The notes below the pieces were generated by a model that saw nothing but the letters and a program-made list of their open reading frames with translations, made no database searches and was not told the DNA's origin. 31,635 nt of DNA from Reclinomonas americana ATCC 50394 (Eukaryota > Jakobida > Jakobea > Jakobida): NCBI GenBank assembly GCA_048213135.1, contig PS015306.1, positions 23,175 through 54,809 on the forward strand, given 5' to 3'. Positions 1-11,000 of the stretch are shown here, one piece after another. A program made the translations under genes and the position numbers. The stretch's first letter is position 1. Every line of letters begins with the position of its first letter.

Positions 1-58
1 CCTGTGTTATCTGCATCGCTCGTCGCCACTGGCGATCGAAAAATGAAACGGGAGAGCG
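1..58. repeat. 58-bp inverted copy of 7906-7963
   Basis: Positions 1-58 are the exact reverse complement of 7906-7963, the 3' flank of peptidase copy 2. In copy 2 this block is followed at once by the sequence that begins at 1407 after the gap of copy 1. This marks both the edge of the tandem duplication and an inverted contig. Confidence 0.9.
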
Positions 59-185
59 TCCCACAGCCGTTGTCCCGCAACAAAGCACGCGGCGTGGCCA
101 CGGGATTGGGATCTCCCATCGCCCATTGCCCCGTCAGCTGCTGTTCAGCAGGAACAGCACGTTCCCCCTCGCCACCGACTAACCC

Positions 186-740
186 ATGCGATCATCGTCA
201 TCCTTCTCTCGCGACATGTCGCTCTCGCCGACCGTGCCGCTCACCGCCTCGTCCTCGTCTGCGCTTTCTGCGTCGGCCACTGGCACTGGGAACACTCGGT
301 TTCATCACCATCTGGGAATGGGCAGCAACGGCTCATCGCCACCAGCGTCAGTTGGCTTCTCGTCGTCGCCCACATCGCCACTGATTGCTGGCGGTGTGCC
401 AGGCGTCGGCTTGTCATCGTCGAGTGCGGGTCCACTGGGCGCGTTGGGATTGGGCCAGCGATCACGATCGTTTCGACGAGTGTTGATGGTGGCAGTGGTC
501 ACGGCGACGGTGATTGGCCTCTACTTGCTGCTCACTGGCTCATTCAGCGGTGCGGCAAGTGGGTCGGGTTCGTCGACCGCCAGCTTGAATCTGGTGGATC
601 TGCCGGATGCCAACGATCCGCGGGCGTATCTCTTTGACGAGAGCACGACGTTGCTGCGGTTTGCGTTGGTCGCCGATCCCGACAAGAGCTCTGCGACGGT
701 TTGTCGTGCCGACTCGTCGCCGATCGCCGCCTCGCCAGAT
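186..740 (+). CDS. 5' part of a type II membrane protein, possibly an apyrase-like nucleotidase (truncated by gap)
   Basis: An open frame starts at ATG 186 and runs 185 codons into the N gap. Residues 1-95 are Ser/Gly/Pro-rich and look disordered. Residues about 98-120 form one hydrophobic span after an Arg-rich flank (RSRSFRR), which suggests a type II signal anchor. The luminal start contains LLRFALVADPDKSSAT, which recalls the first strand of calcium-activated nucleotidases (CANT1/apyrase family, which hydrolyse UDP/GDP in the Golgi or outside the cell). That match is short and made from memory, so the family call is tentative; the membrane topology is firmer. The contig carrying it appears inverted relative to the rest (see findings). 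In the corrected orientation the gene would lie on the same strand as, and just downstream of, the peptidase genes. The rest of the gene is missing. Confidence 0.5.
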
Positions 741-1406
741 NNNNNNNNNNNNNNNNNNNNNNNNNNNNNNNNNNNNNNNNNNNNNNNNNNNNNNNNNNNN
801 NNNNNNNNNNNNNNNNNNNNNNNNNNNNNNNNNNNNNNNNNNNNNNNNNNNNNNNNNNNNNNNNNNNNNNNNNNNNNNNNNNNNNNNNNNNNNNNNNNNN
901 NNNNNNNNNNNNNNNNNNNNNNNNNNNNNNNNNNNNNNNNNNNNNNNNNNNNNNNNNNNNNNNNNNNNNNNNNNNNNNNNNNNNNNNNNNNNNNNNNNNN
1001 NNNNNNNNNNNNNNNNNNNNNNNNNNNNNNNNNNNNNNNNNNNNNNNNNNNNNNNNNNNNNNNNNNNNNNNNNNNNNNNNNNNNNNNNNNNNNNNNNNNN
1101 NNNNNNNNNNNNNNNNNNNNNNNNNNNNNNNNNNNNNNNNNNNNNNNNNNNNNNNNNNNNNNNNNNNNNNNNNNNNNNNNNNNNNNNNNNNNNNNNNNNN
1201 NNNNNNNNNNNNNNNNNNNNNNNNNNNNNNNNNNNNNNNNNNNNNNNNNNNNNNNNNNNNNNNNNNNNNNNNNNNNNNNNNNNNNNNNNNNNNNNNNNNN
1301 NNNNNNNNNNNNNNNNNNNNNNNNNNNNNNNNNNNNNNNNNNNNNNNNNNNNNNNNNNNNNNNNNNNNNNNNNNNNNNNNNNNNNNNNNNNNNNNNNNNN
1401 NNNNNN
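741..1406. other. Assembly gap, 666 N
   Basis: The gap lies between the inverted contig 1-740 and the contig that starts at 1407. The second peptidase copy shows the two contig ends directly adjacent, so the real gap may hold little or nothing. Confidence 0.95.
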
Positions 1407-1484
1407 AACGGGTGCGATAAGGGGCGGTAAGTGGCAAAGAGAAGAAGAAGAGGAGAAACGAAAAGCGTCGTCGTCAGTCGTTCA

Positions 1485-4400
1485 TCACACGCACTTGACG
1501 TCCGTCGCCGCCACACAGCCGAGGCGCTGACCGGTGCTCCAGTTGAACGCCTGGTACGGCGTCGCACCCTTGTTCAGCAGCTGGCAGCCTCCCTCAATGC
1601 GGCACTGGCAGTGCGTGCCGATCGAACCGGTGCTGCTGAACGGAGCGTACGGGTACGTGCACGAGCATGCACTGCACGACATGCATAATCGTCAGGTCTC
1701 CTCTCTTTCTCTCTCCGAAGACTGCATGCTTCGTCCACATCAACGCAACTTGCTCACGCAGCGACCGCCGACAAACAGTCCACCATTGTCGGCACGACCC
1801 ACTCCGTAACCCATGCACTGCGTGTCGCTCGTGCACACTGGCGGCGGCGGTGGCGGAGGTGGCGGAGCGGTCGCGCACGTCGACCCACTGTACCCACTCT
1901 TGCACACGCACCCGGTGCCGGTGCGACCCGTCGAGCACGACTGCGTGCCGGTGGCATTGCACGTCGAACAGCTCTTGCTGCAGTCCGATCCCCTGCACAC
2001 CTCATCGTGTCACTCGCCCAGAATAACATACACACACCACAAATAAAGAGCACACACGCACCACCGATCACTTGCGCAGTTGTCGCACAGCGCTCCAGCA
2101 AACCCAGCCTTGCAAACTGGCCATCTTCGTCAGTCACTGCCAATTGCACCACACTCGCCTCATCGCACTCACCGCATCCGCTTCCCACCGAGCAGCTCGC
2201 CGTGCCGGCTGCCAGGCACGAGGCGCACGTCAGGTTGCAATTGCTGCCAAAGTGGAGTGCATCGCACTGCGCGCACGTCGGTCCACCAAACGGCGCAAAG
2301 CACGAGCATGATCCGTCCTCCAAGAAGCACGCGCCGCGTCCAGAGCAGTCCTCCACCGGACGACACTGCAACCCGCCACCCGTGAGCACCATTACATCGA
2401 CAACATCATCATCGAAAACACCAAAAAAGAGCACTCAACCTGGCAGTTCTTGCCACCAATGCCCGCCGAGCACAAGCAGGTGCCCGCCGACTTGCCACTC
2501 GCAACAACACAGTAGCCGCTCAGGCTCGACTTGTTGCCGATCGTCACTGGTTGCACGTTGCCTGCCACAATGTGTCCGAATTCAGTCATCACTCTCACCT
2601 CACACGAAGAAGAACAACAGATGCACACCGTTGACCGCCAAGTGATTCCAGTTGCAGTGCATGTCGGTCTCACAGTACCCATCTGTATACACGCCAAGCA
2701 CACTCAGTTGGACCGCATCACAAATCGATATCAATTGTCGCGGCGCACACGCAACTCGTCGGGTTGACGCATGTGCCGTCCGAGTCGCGGCATGTCTGCG
2801 TGTTCGCGCATCCAGTGCACACGCTGCACGTCGGGCCACTCCAGTTACCAGCGCACGATCCGCAGTCCACATCGGTCCAGTGGACCGCGCACTTGCACGT
2901 GTCATCGGCCTGGCATGTGCCATGCAAGCATGAGCACGCCGAGCACTTGGCTGGCACCTCGGCTCCGAACGGTGTGTTGGTGACGCCAGAGAATGCAATG
3001 TTGTCAATCAACCATCCAAGGAATGTGCCACCTCCGTCACAGCCGATGCGGAAACGGATCGACACGGTCTTGCCTGAGCGACAAGAGTGAGATCACCTCT
3101 ACCGTCGATGAATACAGCAACAGATGACAATATACCCACCGGCAAATGCAGTGCCGAAATCGAATGACTCGTGATTAATATTGGGGTAGTTGGCGTTAAG
3201 GGCGGAGTAGGCTGGTCGCAGCGACAGTGGATTGCCCGAAATATCGGTGAGAATACCAGTATATGACGGCTGCGACACCAGCGTTTGAGTAAGCTGATCA
3301 ACACACTGACGACGACGACAACAACAATAATAGCACTCACCGACACCCAGTTCGACACATCAGTCCACGTCGCGCCGTCGTCATCGGAAATCTCCACAAC
3401 ACCGCCGTCCCACGCAATCGCAATCGATCCGTCGGGATTCAAATCAGCTTCAAACGCGAATGCGTGGTCGAACTCGATCTTGAAGTGAGACGCAGGATCG
3501 CTCGACACGTGGAGCGCAGGCGATTGGATCCAGTGATCAGCGATGTTGCCAATGTCCGCACCAAACCACATTTGGTTGGTGGCAGGCTGTCCAGGGATTT
3601 GGACGTGTTGCGGGGACCACTGGTGCAGCGGAGTACCGCCATTCGTCCACACTTGCTCCACAAATGGCGCCTCCACGGTCTCTGTGGCTGTTGCCGCGGC
3701 ATTGAACTCGACGTTCATCGTGCGCGAGAACGAGCCCTCCGCTGAGTTGCAGGCGGTAGCAGACGTCGCCTTCACATAGCCCGCCAGGAGTGCACTGCCG
3801 CGTGCCGTCGATCGCAGCTTGAAGTTGAACTCGACCACCGTGGATTGACCGGCTGCCGGTGGTGCAATCGTCTTGCTCAGGCTGTCCACAAACACCGCCG
3901 CGGCTGATGAATCGGCATCAAGCGTCAACGTCACCGTCACTGTCTTGCCAGCCGTACTGCCGGTCACGTAGCGACTGGTGTTGCGCAACGTCACACGCAC
4001 AACACCGTCCTCACCGGCTTGCTGTAATCGTGTGCACAGTATGAGAGTCTACCGGCGACACGGAAATAACCACATCGAGCAGCAGACGTACCACCACGCC
4101 ATCATGGTTGCAGCTCTTGGTGCCTTCGCCGACAACCACATCATCCAGTGCCACGAAAAACTTGGACCAGTCATTGTCGAGAGACTCGACGACGTCAGTG
4201 AAGTCTGGCGATTGGGGTGCCACAGCGCACGCTCCTGCAGTCGCTGACGTCAGAAACGCACACACACTTTTTTCCCATTCTCTCTCCCTCATACACGGAA
4301 GAAACGAACCCAGTCCGCGGGTCGCATAGCCGGAAGCCAAGATCGCCGCATCGGCCGGATTCACAGCATTCGCGGCTGTCAGGAACGAGTCTCGGTAGTC

Positions 4401-7400
4401 GACGTAGCTTCCAGGTCCAGACACCGTCAGCAGGCCAGCCACCACGTAGTCGGCCATTGCACGCTTCACCTCCGCGAAGGTGCGGCCATTGGGGTCCTTG
4501 TGCAGACCAATGTAACCCTAGTGACACAAACGACGGTCAGTCTCTCCCCAAACACACAAACACCTCGATCCAGGTAAAGACGCACCTCAAACATCGCAGC
4601 AGCCCACACCTCGCCTGCGTTGTGCGGCTCATTATTGTCACCAGGGCTTACGTGTATGGCAATAGATGGGTCGAAGGTGAACGGCACCGCAATGGAAATG
4701 TTCTTGAGCGTAGCCGGGTTCTTCGTCTTGTCCACGCTGTACGGCAGTCGACGAATACCAAAGTACGCGTCGCGGCCTTCGTAAATGGAGATGGCGTAGG
4801 TGCCGTCCAGGTTGTCGCCGCTCTGCAGCATCGTGTGCAGTGCGTTGAAGTCGGCAATTCCTTCGCTGATCGAAGCGCACATGACCGTATTGCACGTTGG
4901 CGCCAAGCGAAGGTGCAGGAAGTGACCCCACTCGTGGAACACAACAGAATCCAAGCTGCTTCCACGGTAAAACTTCGTCGTGTCGATCTTGGCGGTCACG
5001 GGGCCGAGCTTGAGGTTGTCCTTGATGACCTGGCCAGTTGACTTTTGCACAGCCAAGGCGGGAATTGTCACCGGAGGCACCGTCGGATCAAACGACATAT
5101 TGGAAAAATAGTCGTCCAAGTTGATGAAGATGACGCCAACGGCACCCGCCTGCTGCGTACGGTACGCCTTGGATTGAGCGCTGCAAAGACCACGCTGGAT
5201 AACAGCAATCGTTCCAGTCAGGTCCTCGGTCAGCGGTGAGCACGCCAACGGGTCGGATGTTACGAGAGCCAATGGACCATCCATCTGTTTTCACACGACA
5301 AAATGAAATTGTCAGTTTTCAGCTGCGACGACTGCATGTACCGCGCGCACACACACATGAGAAACGCACCGAGTATGTAACCGGGCCAAAACCAGCATAG
5401 CCAGTAAGCGGGAAAGTGGTTCCCGGTGGTGTCAGCAACAAATTAGTCGTCACGCTCGAGGTTGACAGATACATCTGCATGCGCGGACGCATGCCATCTG
5501 ACGGCGTCGTCATGTCGGCGTTGTCGTGTCCAGAGTAGTCCTGTGCCTCGGCCCGCATCGAGTCGCCTCCGACACCGCCACGACCAAAGTTGTCGTCCTG
5601 CGCATTGCCAGCTGCCTCGTCGAAGCCAGAGTCGTACCAGTAGTCGTGCAGGAAGTTGGTCGCGTAGAACAGCTGAGTCACGTCTGCCATGATCTGATCA
5701 TCCGAATCTTGCGCGTCCAGCGTCGTGTTGAACACACGATCAAACGCGTTCGGTGCCGTCACTGTCGCACGCAGATCGCCGAGACTGAAGCCATCCGGCG
5801 CCGCCAAGTCGGCATAGGCATCCACATTGTTGCCGCGCGTCTCCGTCGCATTCACCGGCAGCCACGAGTCGTGGAACTTGTTGAAGGAGTCCATCGAAAT
5901 AAGCGACTGGGGCACAAAGGCCGGGAACAAGCCGTCGGGCGTGCCAGTTGGGTGCGGAGTCCAATCCTCCGTCGGGGAATCAGCGGGAAGGTTGTTGTCG
6001 CGCGCCCACACACGGTAGTCGTAAGACTCGCTCTGCGTCAAATTAGCCGACTCCAGCACGCGCCACGACTCGCTCGCCACCACAAAGCGGAATGTCGACG
6101 GACGCTTGAGTGCTGTGGTCGCATTCGACTCCGTCGCATCGAACTCCACAAAGAACGCGGCAGTCAGCGATCCATCGGCCTCCGGGAAGAACGCCTGCGT
6201 GTCACACTCCATGAGAAATGTGCCTCTCTCTCCCTCCCTCTCCCTCCCCGAAACAACAACAACAACACCTTGCGCGCACGACTGCCATGCGGGCTCAGCA
6301 CCGACACCGCCGCCGACTCGCTGGTGTGCAGCCACACGTCGCCATTGCTGCCCTGCTCCTCAAACGCCACATCCGCCACACTGATCGGAGCATGGCGGAA
6401 GTGTGCGTTCAACGCCGTCACCAACGCCTGCTTGTACTGCGCGACATCCGCAGGCGCACTGAACGCGCCAATGGCCGCCGTGTGGAACGACGACGAAGAC
6501 GATGACGGCGACGAAGCAAAGGCGGCGAAGGCGGCGCTCGACGACGCCACCACCGGCTGAGCCACGTTGACCAGCGAGCCAGCGGCCGTCAGCAGGCGCA
6601 GCGAGCTTGCCTGCAGCAGCATGCGCAGCTCGCCATTCAGCACCTCCACGCCGTTGATCGACTGGCGCACATGCACGGCCTTGGTGCGGCCACCGTTGAG
6701 GGACACGACACGCACCACGCGCAACGCCACCACATCCGACTCGGCTGTGTGTGTGTGTGTGTGTGGGAAAAGGGAAGAGAAAATGGAATTTTCGGAAAAA
6801 CAGGAAAAGTGGTGCATCTTCGGAAAAATGTTGTGTCATGCAGAGTCTGCGTGTCTATGCCAGCGTGTGCTTACACGAGAAAGAGAGACAAAGAGAACTG
6901 GAGGAGAGAGAGGAAGAGTGATGGGGGAGACAAAGAAGGCAAATTCCCACGCGCAGGTATGTTCGAGTTCGAAACCCCGACTCGCTTCGCATGCAGAAAA
7001 CAAACTAAGTGCACGAGTGGTGGTGCCACAGTGTGAGAAGCGTGCGAAGGAGTGTGTGCGGGTGTACATGGACATTTCGCACTGTACACACAAAACAAAG
7101 GCAAGCAACAAACACAGATAAACTGTATGGAACTAACACAAACCAGTGGGAGTTGCCGCGCGAGAGCGGGTGGCAGACATGGTCGCCGATGCGGCAGACA
7201 GGAGGCGACGGGCGTGGAAGAGCGCCGCATCTTCGGGTGTGCGCACCTCCGCAGGCAGCACCTCGTGCTCTCCCAGCGCCTCGGAGGCAGCAGCGGGCGA
7301 GGCAATGCCGGGACCAGTGTAGGCAACGTTAATGCGGGGAGACGTCGCAGTCAGCGTCTTGACCTGCGCGCGCGTTGTTCGTGAATGATCATGGCAAATG

Positions 7401-7578
7401 GAGCCGCGATGCGTTGCGCGTGTGAGAGACAGACCTTCACCGCCGACGACGGCCACTGCGACTGCGTGCGCACAGAGGCGGGAACAGCGGAGACGCTCGA
7501 CGAGAGGAGTGCAACGGCAACGGTGACAAGCACCAGTGCCGTGAGAGCAAAGGCGGGGAAATGGTTGCGAACCAACAT
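1485..7578 (-). CDS. Secreted M36 (fungalysin-type) metallopeptidase with PA, beta-sandwich and EGF-like domains, copy 1
   Basis: Predicted secreted zinc endopeptidase of 1574 aa. The 16 exons read 7578-7441, 7363-7144, 6744-6269, 6194-5370, 5284-4586, 4517-4310, 4234-4092, 4021-3341, 3293-3140, 3073-2756, 2682-2629, 2561-2440, 2365-2153, 2108-2065, 1992-1750, 1671-1485. Order: signal peptide (about 1-27); FTP-like propeptide with QSINGVEVLNGELRML (exon 3); M36 N-terminal half with GFDEAAGNAQ, NFGRGGVGGD and RPRMQMY (exon 4); PA-domain insert, then HEWGH at 670-674 (two His ligands and catalytic Glu) and downstream SEGIADF with the presumed third ligand (exon 5); an HNAGEVWAAAMFEV helix; a beta-sandwich (exon 8); an immune-inhibitor-A/MAM-like jelly roll ending FAGKTVSIRFRIG and GWLIDNIAFSG (exons 8-10); and Cys-rich EGF/laminin-like modules with a Pro9 linker (exons 10-16). 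No disabling change is seen. Family and site follow M36; substrate unknown. Exon 13/14 borders are the least certain. Confidence 0.88.
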
Positions 7579-8041
7579 CGTTGAGATGCTTGTTCGAGGT
7601 CCACGCTCTGCTGCACACACGAACACACACAGGCACACAAACGTGAACACGACGGGATGCGAGGGCGAGAGTGAGAGAGTGCATTGTTCGCGACTTGTGC
7701 TCACCGAGAACAATGCAAAAAATGTAGGAGTTTTCTTTCCAAATATGGGAGTTCTTCCGCGGTGAGCGTCAATCACAGGTTCTTGTGCCTCTTCGTGTTT
7801 CTCTCGCTTGCACTGGGAGGTGCTGTGATGCGCAGGATAAGTACCACAGCAGATGAACGGGAGAACAGCAATATCGATTGCAATTGTGAAATGTAAATGA
7901 AAAGTCGCTCTCCCGTTTCATTTTTCGATCGCCAGTGGCGACGAGCGATGCAGATAACACAGGAACGGGTGCGATAAGGGGCGATAAGTGGCAAAGAGAA
8001 GAAGAAGAGGAGAAACGAAAAGCGTCGTCGTCAGTCGTTCA
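7579..8041. other. Intergenic region between the two peptidase copies
   Basis: These 463 bp hold the 3' flank of copy 2 (left-reading) and the promoter of copy 1. Homology to the 3' flank of copy 1 covers 7906-8041. From 7579 to 7905 I see no gene, tRNA or clear core promoter motif, only CA-rich simple sequence near 7612-7640. Confidence 0.7.
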
Positions 8042-11000
8042 TCACACGCACTTGACGTCCGTCGCCGCCACACAGCCGAGGCGCTGACCGGTGCTCCAGT
8101 TGAAAGCCTGATACGGCGTCGCACCCTTGTTCAACAGCTGGCAGCCACCCTCAATGCGGCACTGGCAGTGCGTGCCGATCGAACCGGTGCTGCTGAACGG
8201 AGCGTACGGGTACGTGCACGAGCATGCTCTGCACGACATGCATAATCGTCAGGTCTCCTCTCTTTCTCTCTCCGAAGACTGCATGCTTCGTCCACATCAG
8301 CGCAACTTGCTCACGCAGCGACCGCCGACAAACAGTCCACCATTGTCGGCACGACCCACTCCGTAACCCATGCACTGCGTGTCGCTCGTGCACACTGGCG
8401 GCGGCGGTGGCGGAGGTGGCGGAGCGGTCGCGCACGTCGACCCACTGTATCCACTCTTGCACACGCACCCGGTGCCGGTGCGACCCGTCGAGCACGACTG
8501 CGTGCCGGTCGCATTGCACGTCGAGCAACTCTTGCTGCAGTCCGATCCCCTGCACACCTCATCGTGTCACTCGCCCAGAATAACATACACACACCACAAA
8601 TAAAGAGCACACACGCACCACCGATCACTTGCGCAGTTGTCGCACAGCGCTCCAGCGAACCCAGCCTTGCAAACTGGCCATCTTCGTCAGTCACTGCCAA
8701 TTGCACCACACTCGCCTCATCGCACTCACCGCATCCGCTTCCCACCGAGCAGCTCGCCGTGCCGGCTGCCAGGCACGAGGCGCACGTCAGGTTGCAGTTG
8801 CTGCCAAAGTGGAGTGCATCGCACTGCGCGCACGTCGGTCCACCAAACGGCGCAAAGCACGAGCATGATCCGTCCTCCAAGAAGCACGCGCCGCGTCCAG
8901 AGCAGTCCTCCACCGGACGACACTACAACACGCCACCGGCCGTGAGCACCAATACATCGACAATATCATCATAGACAACAACAAACAGAGCACTCAACCT
9001 GGCAGTTCTTGCCACCAATGCCCGCCGAGCACAAGCAGGTGCCCGCCGACTTGCCACTCGCAACAACACAGTAGCCGCTCAGGCTCGACTTGTTGCCGAT
9101 CGTCACTGGTTGCACGTTGCCTGCCACAATGTGTCCGAATTCAGTCATCACTCTCACCTCACACGAAGAAGAACAACAGATGCACACCGTTGACCGCCAA
9201 GTGATTCCAGTTGCAGTGCATGTCGGTCTCACAGTACCCATCTGTATACATGCCAAGCACACTCAGTTGGACCGCATCACAAATCGATATCAATTGTCGC
9301 GGCGCACACGCAACTCGTCGGGTTGACGCACGTGCCGTCCGAGTCACGGCATGTCTGCGTGTTCGCGCATCCAGTGCACACGCTGCACGTCGGGCCACTC
9401 CAGTTACCAGCGCACGATCCGCAGTCCACATCGGTCCAGTGGACCGCGCACTTGCACGTGTCATCGGCCTGGCATGTGCCATGCAAGCATGAGCACGCCG
9501 AGCACTTGGCTGGCACCTCGGCTCCGAACGGTGTGTTGGTGACGCCAGAGAATGCAATGTTGTCAATCAGCCATCCAGTAAAGCTGCTACCCTCATCACA
9601 GCCGATGCGGAAACGGATCGACACGGTCTTGCCTGAGCGACAAGTAAGAGTGAGATCACCTCTAATGTCGATGAATGCAGCAACAGATGACAATATACCC
9701 ACCGGCAAATGCAGTGCCGAAATCGAATGACTCGTGACTGAATGTGGGGAAATCCGTTGCAGCGCCGTTGTATCCAGTGTATGCCGGACGAAGTGACAGT
9801 GGATTATTTGAAATATCGGTGAGAATGCCAGTGTACGACGGCTGCGTCACCAGCGTTTGAGTAAGCTGATCAACACACTAACGACGACGACAACAACAAT
9901 AATAGCACTCACCGACACCCAGTTCGACACATCAGTCCACGTCGCGCCGTCGTTATCAGAAATCTCCACAACACCGCCGTCCCACGCAATCGCAATCGAT
10001 CCGTCTGGATTAGAATCGGCTTCCAGCGCAAAAGCGTGATCGAACTCGATCTTGAAGTGAGATGCAGGATCGCTCGACACGTGAAGCGCCGGTGACTGAA
10101 TCCAGTGATCGGCAACCTGGCCAACGTCCGCACCAAACCACACTTGGTTGGTGGCAGGCTGTCCAGCGACTGGAATATTCTGTGTCGACCACTGGTGCAG
10201 CACAGTGCCGCCAATCGTCCACACTTGATCTGCGGACGGCGACTGCACTGTTTCTGTGGCTGAAGCTGCGGCATTGAACTCGACGTTCATCGTGCGCGAG
10301 AACGAGCCCTCCGCCGAGTTGCAGGCGGTAGCAGACGTCGCCTTCACATGGCCCGCCAGGAGTGCACTGCCGCGTGCCGTCGATCGTAGCTTGAAGTTGA
10401 ACTCGACCACCGTGGATTGACCGGCTGCCGGTGGTGCAATCGTCTTGCTCAGGCTGTCCACAAACACCGCCGCGGCTGATGAATCGGCATCAAGCGTCAA
10501 CGTCACCGTCACTGTCTTGCCAGCCGTACTGCCGGTCACGTAGCGACTGGCGGTACGCACCGTCACACGCACAACACCGTCCTCACCGGCTTGCTGTAAT
10601 CGTGTGCACAGTGTGAGAGTCTTACCAGCGACACAGAAAGATCACATAGAGCAGCAGACGTACCACCACGCCATCATGGTTGCAGCTCTTGGTGCCCTCG
10701 CCGACAACCACATCATCCAGTGCCACGAAAAACTTGGACCAGTCATTGTCGAGAGACTCGACGACGTCAGTGAAGTCTGGCGATTGGGGCGCCACAGCGC
10801 ACGCTCCTGCAGTCATTGACGTCAGAAACGCACACACACTTTTCTCTCATTCTCTCTCCCTCATATACACGGAAGAAACGAACCGAGTCCGCGGGTCGCA
10901 TAGCCGGAAGCCAAGATCGCCGCGTCGGCCGGACTGACAGCATTCGCGGCTGCCAAAAGCGCGTCTCGGTAGTCGACAAAGCTTCCAGGTCCAGACACCG

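Noticed and set aside
1813-2046. Plus-strand frame with a Gly9 run
   Set aside because: It is the antisense shadow of the Pro9 linker in the EGF-like tail of the peptidase; the same occurs at 8370-8603.
3088-3098. A 4-bp deletion in peptidase copy 1 relative to copy 2 that would shift the frame
   Set aside because: If the acceptor is taken at the CAG just before GCAAGACC (the normal FAGKTVSIRF junction of the jelly-roll family), the deletion falls inside intron 9 in both copies and the frame is intact.
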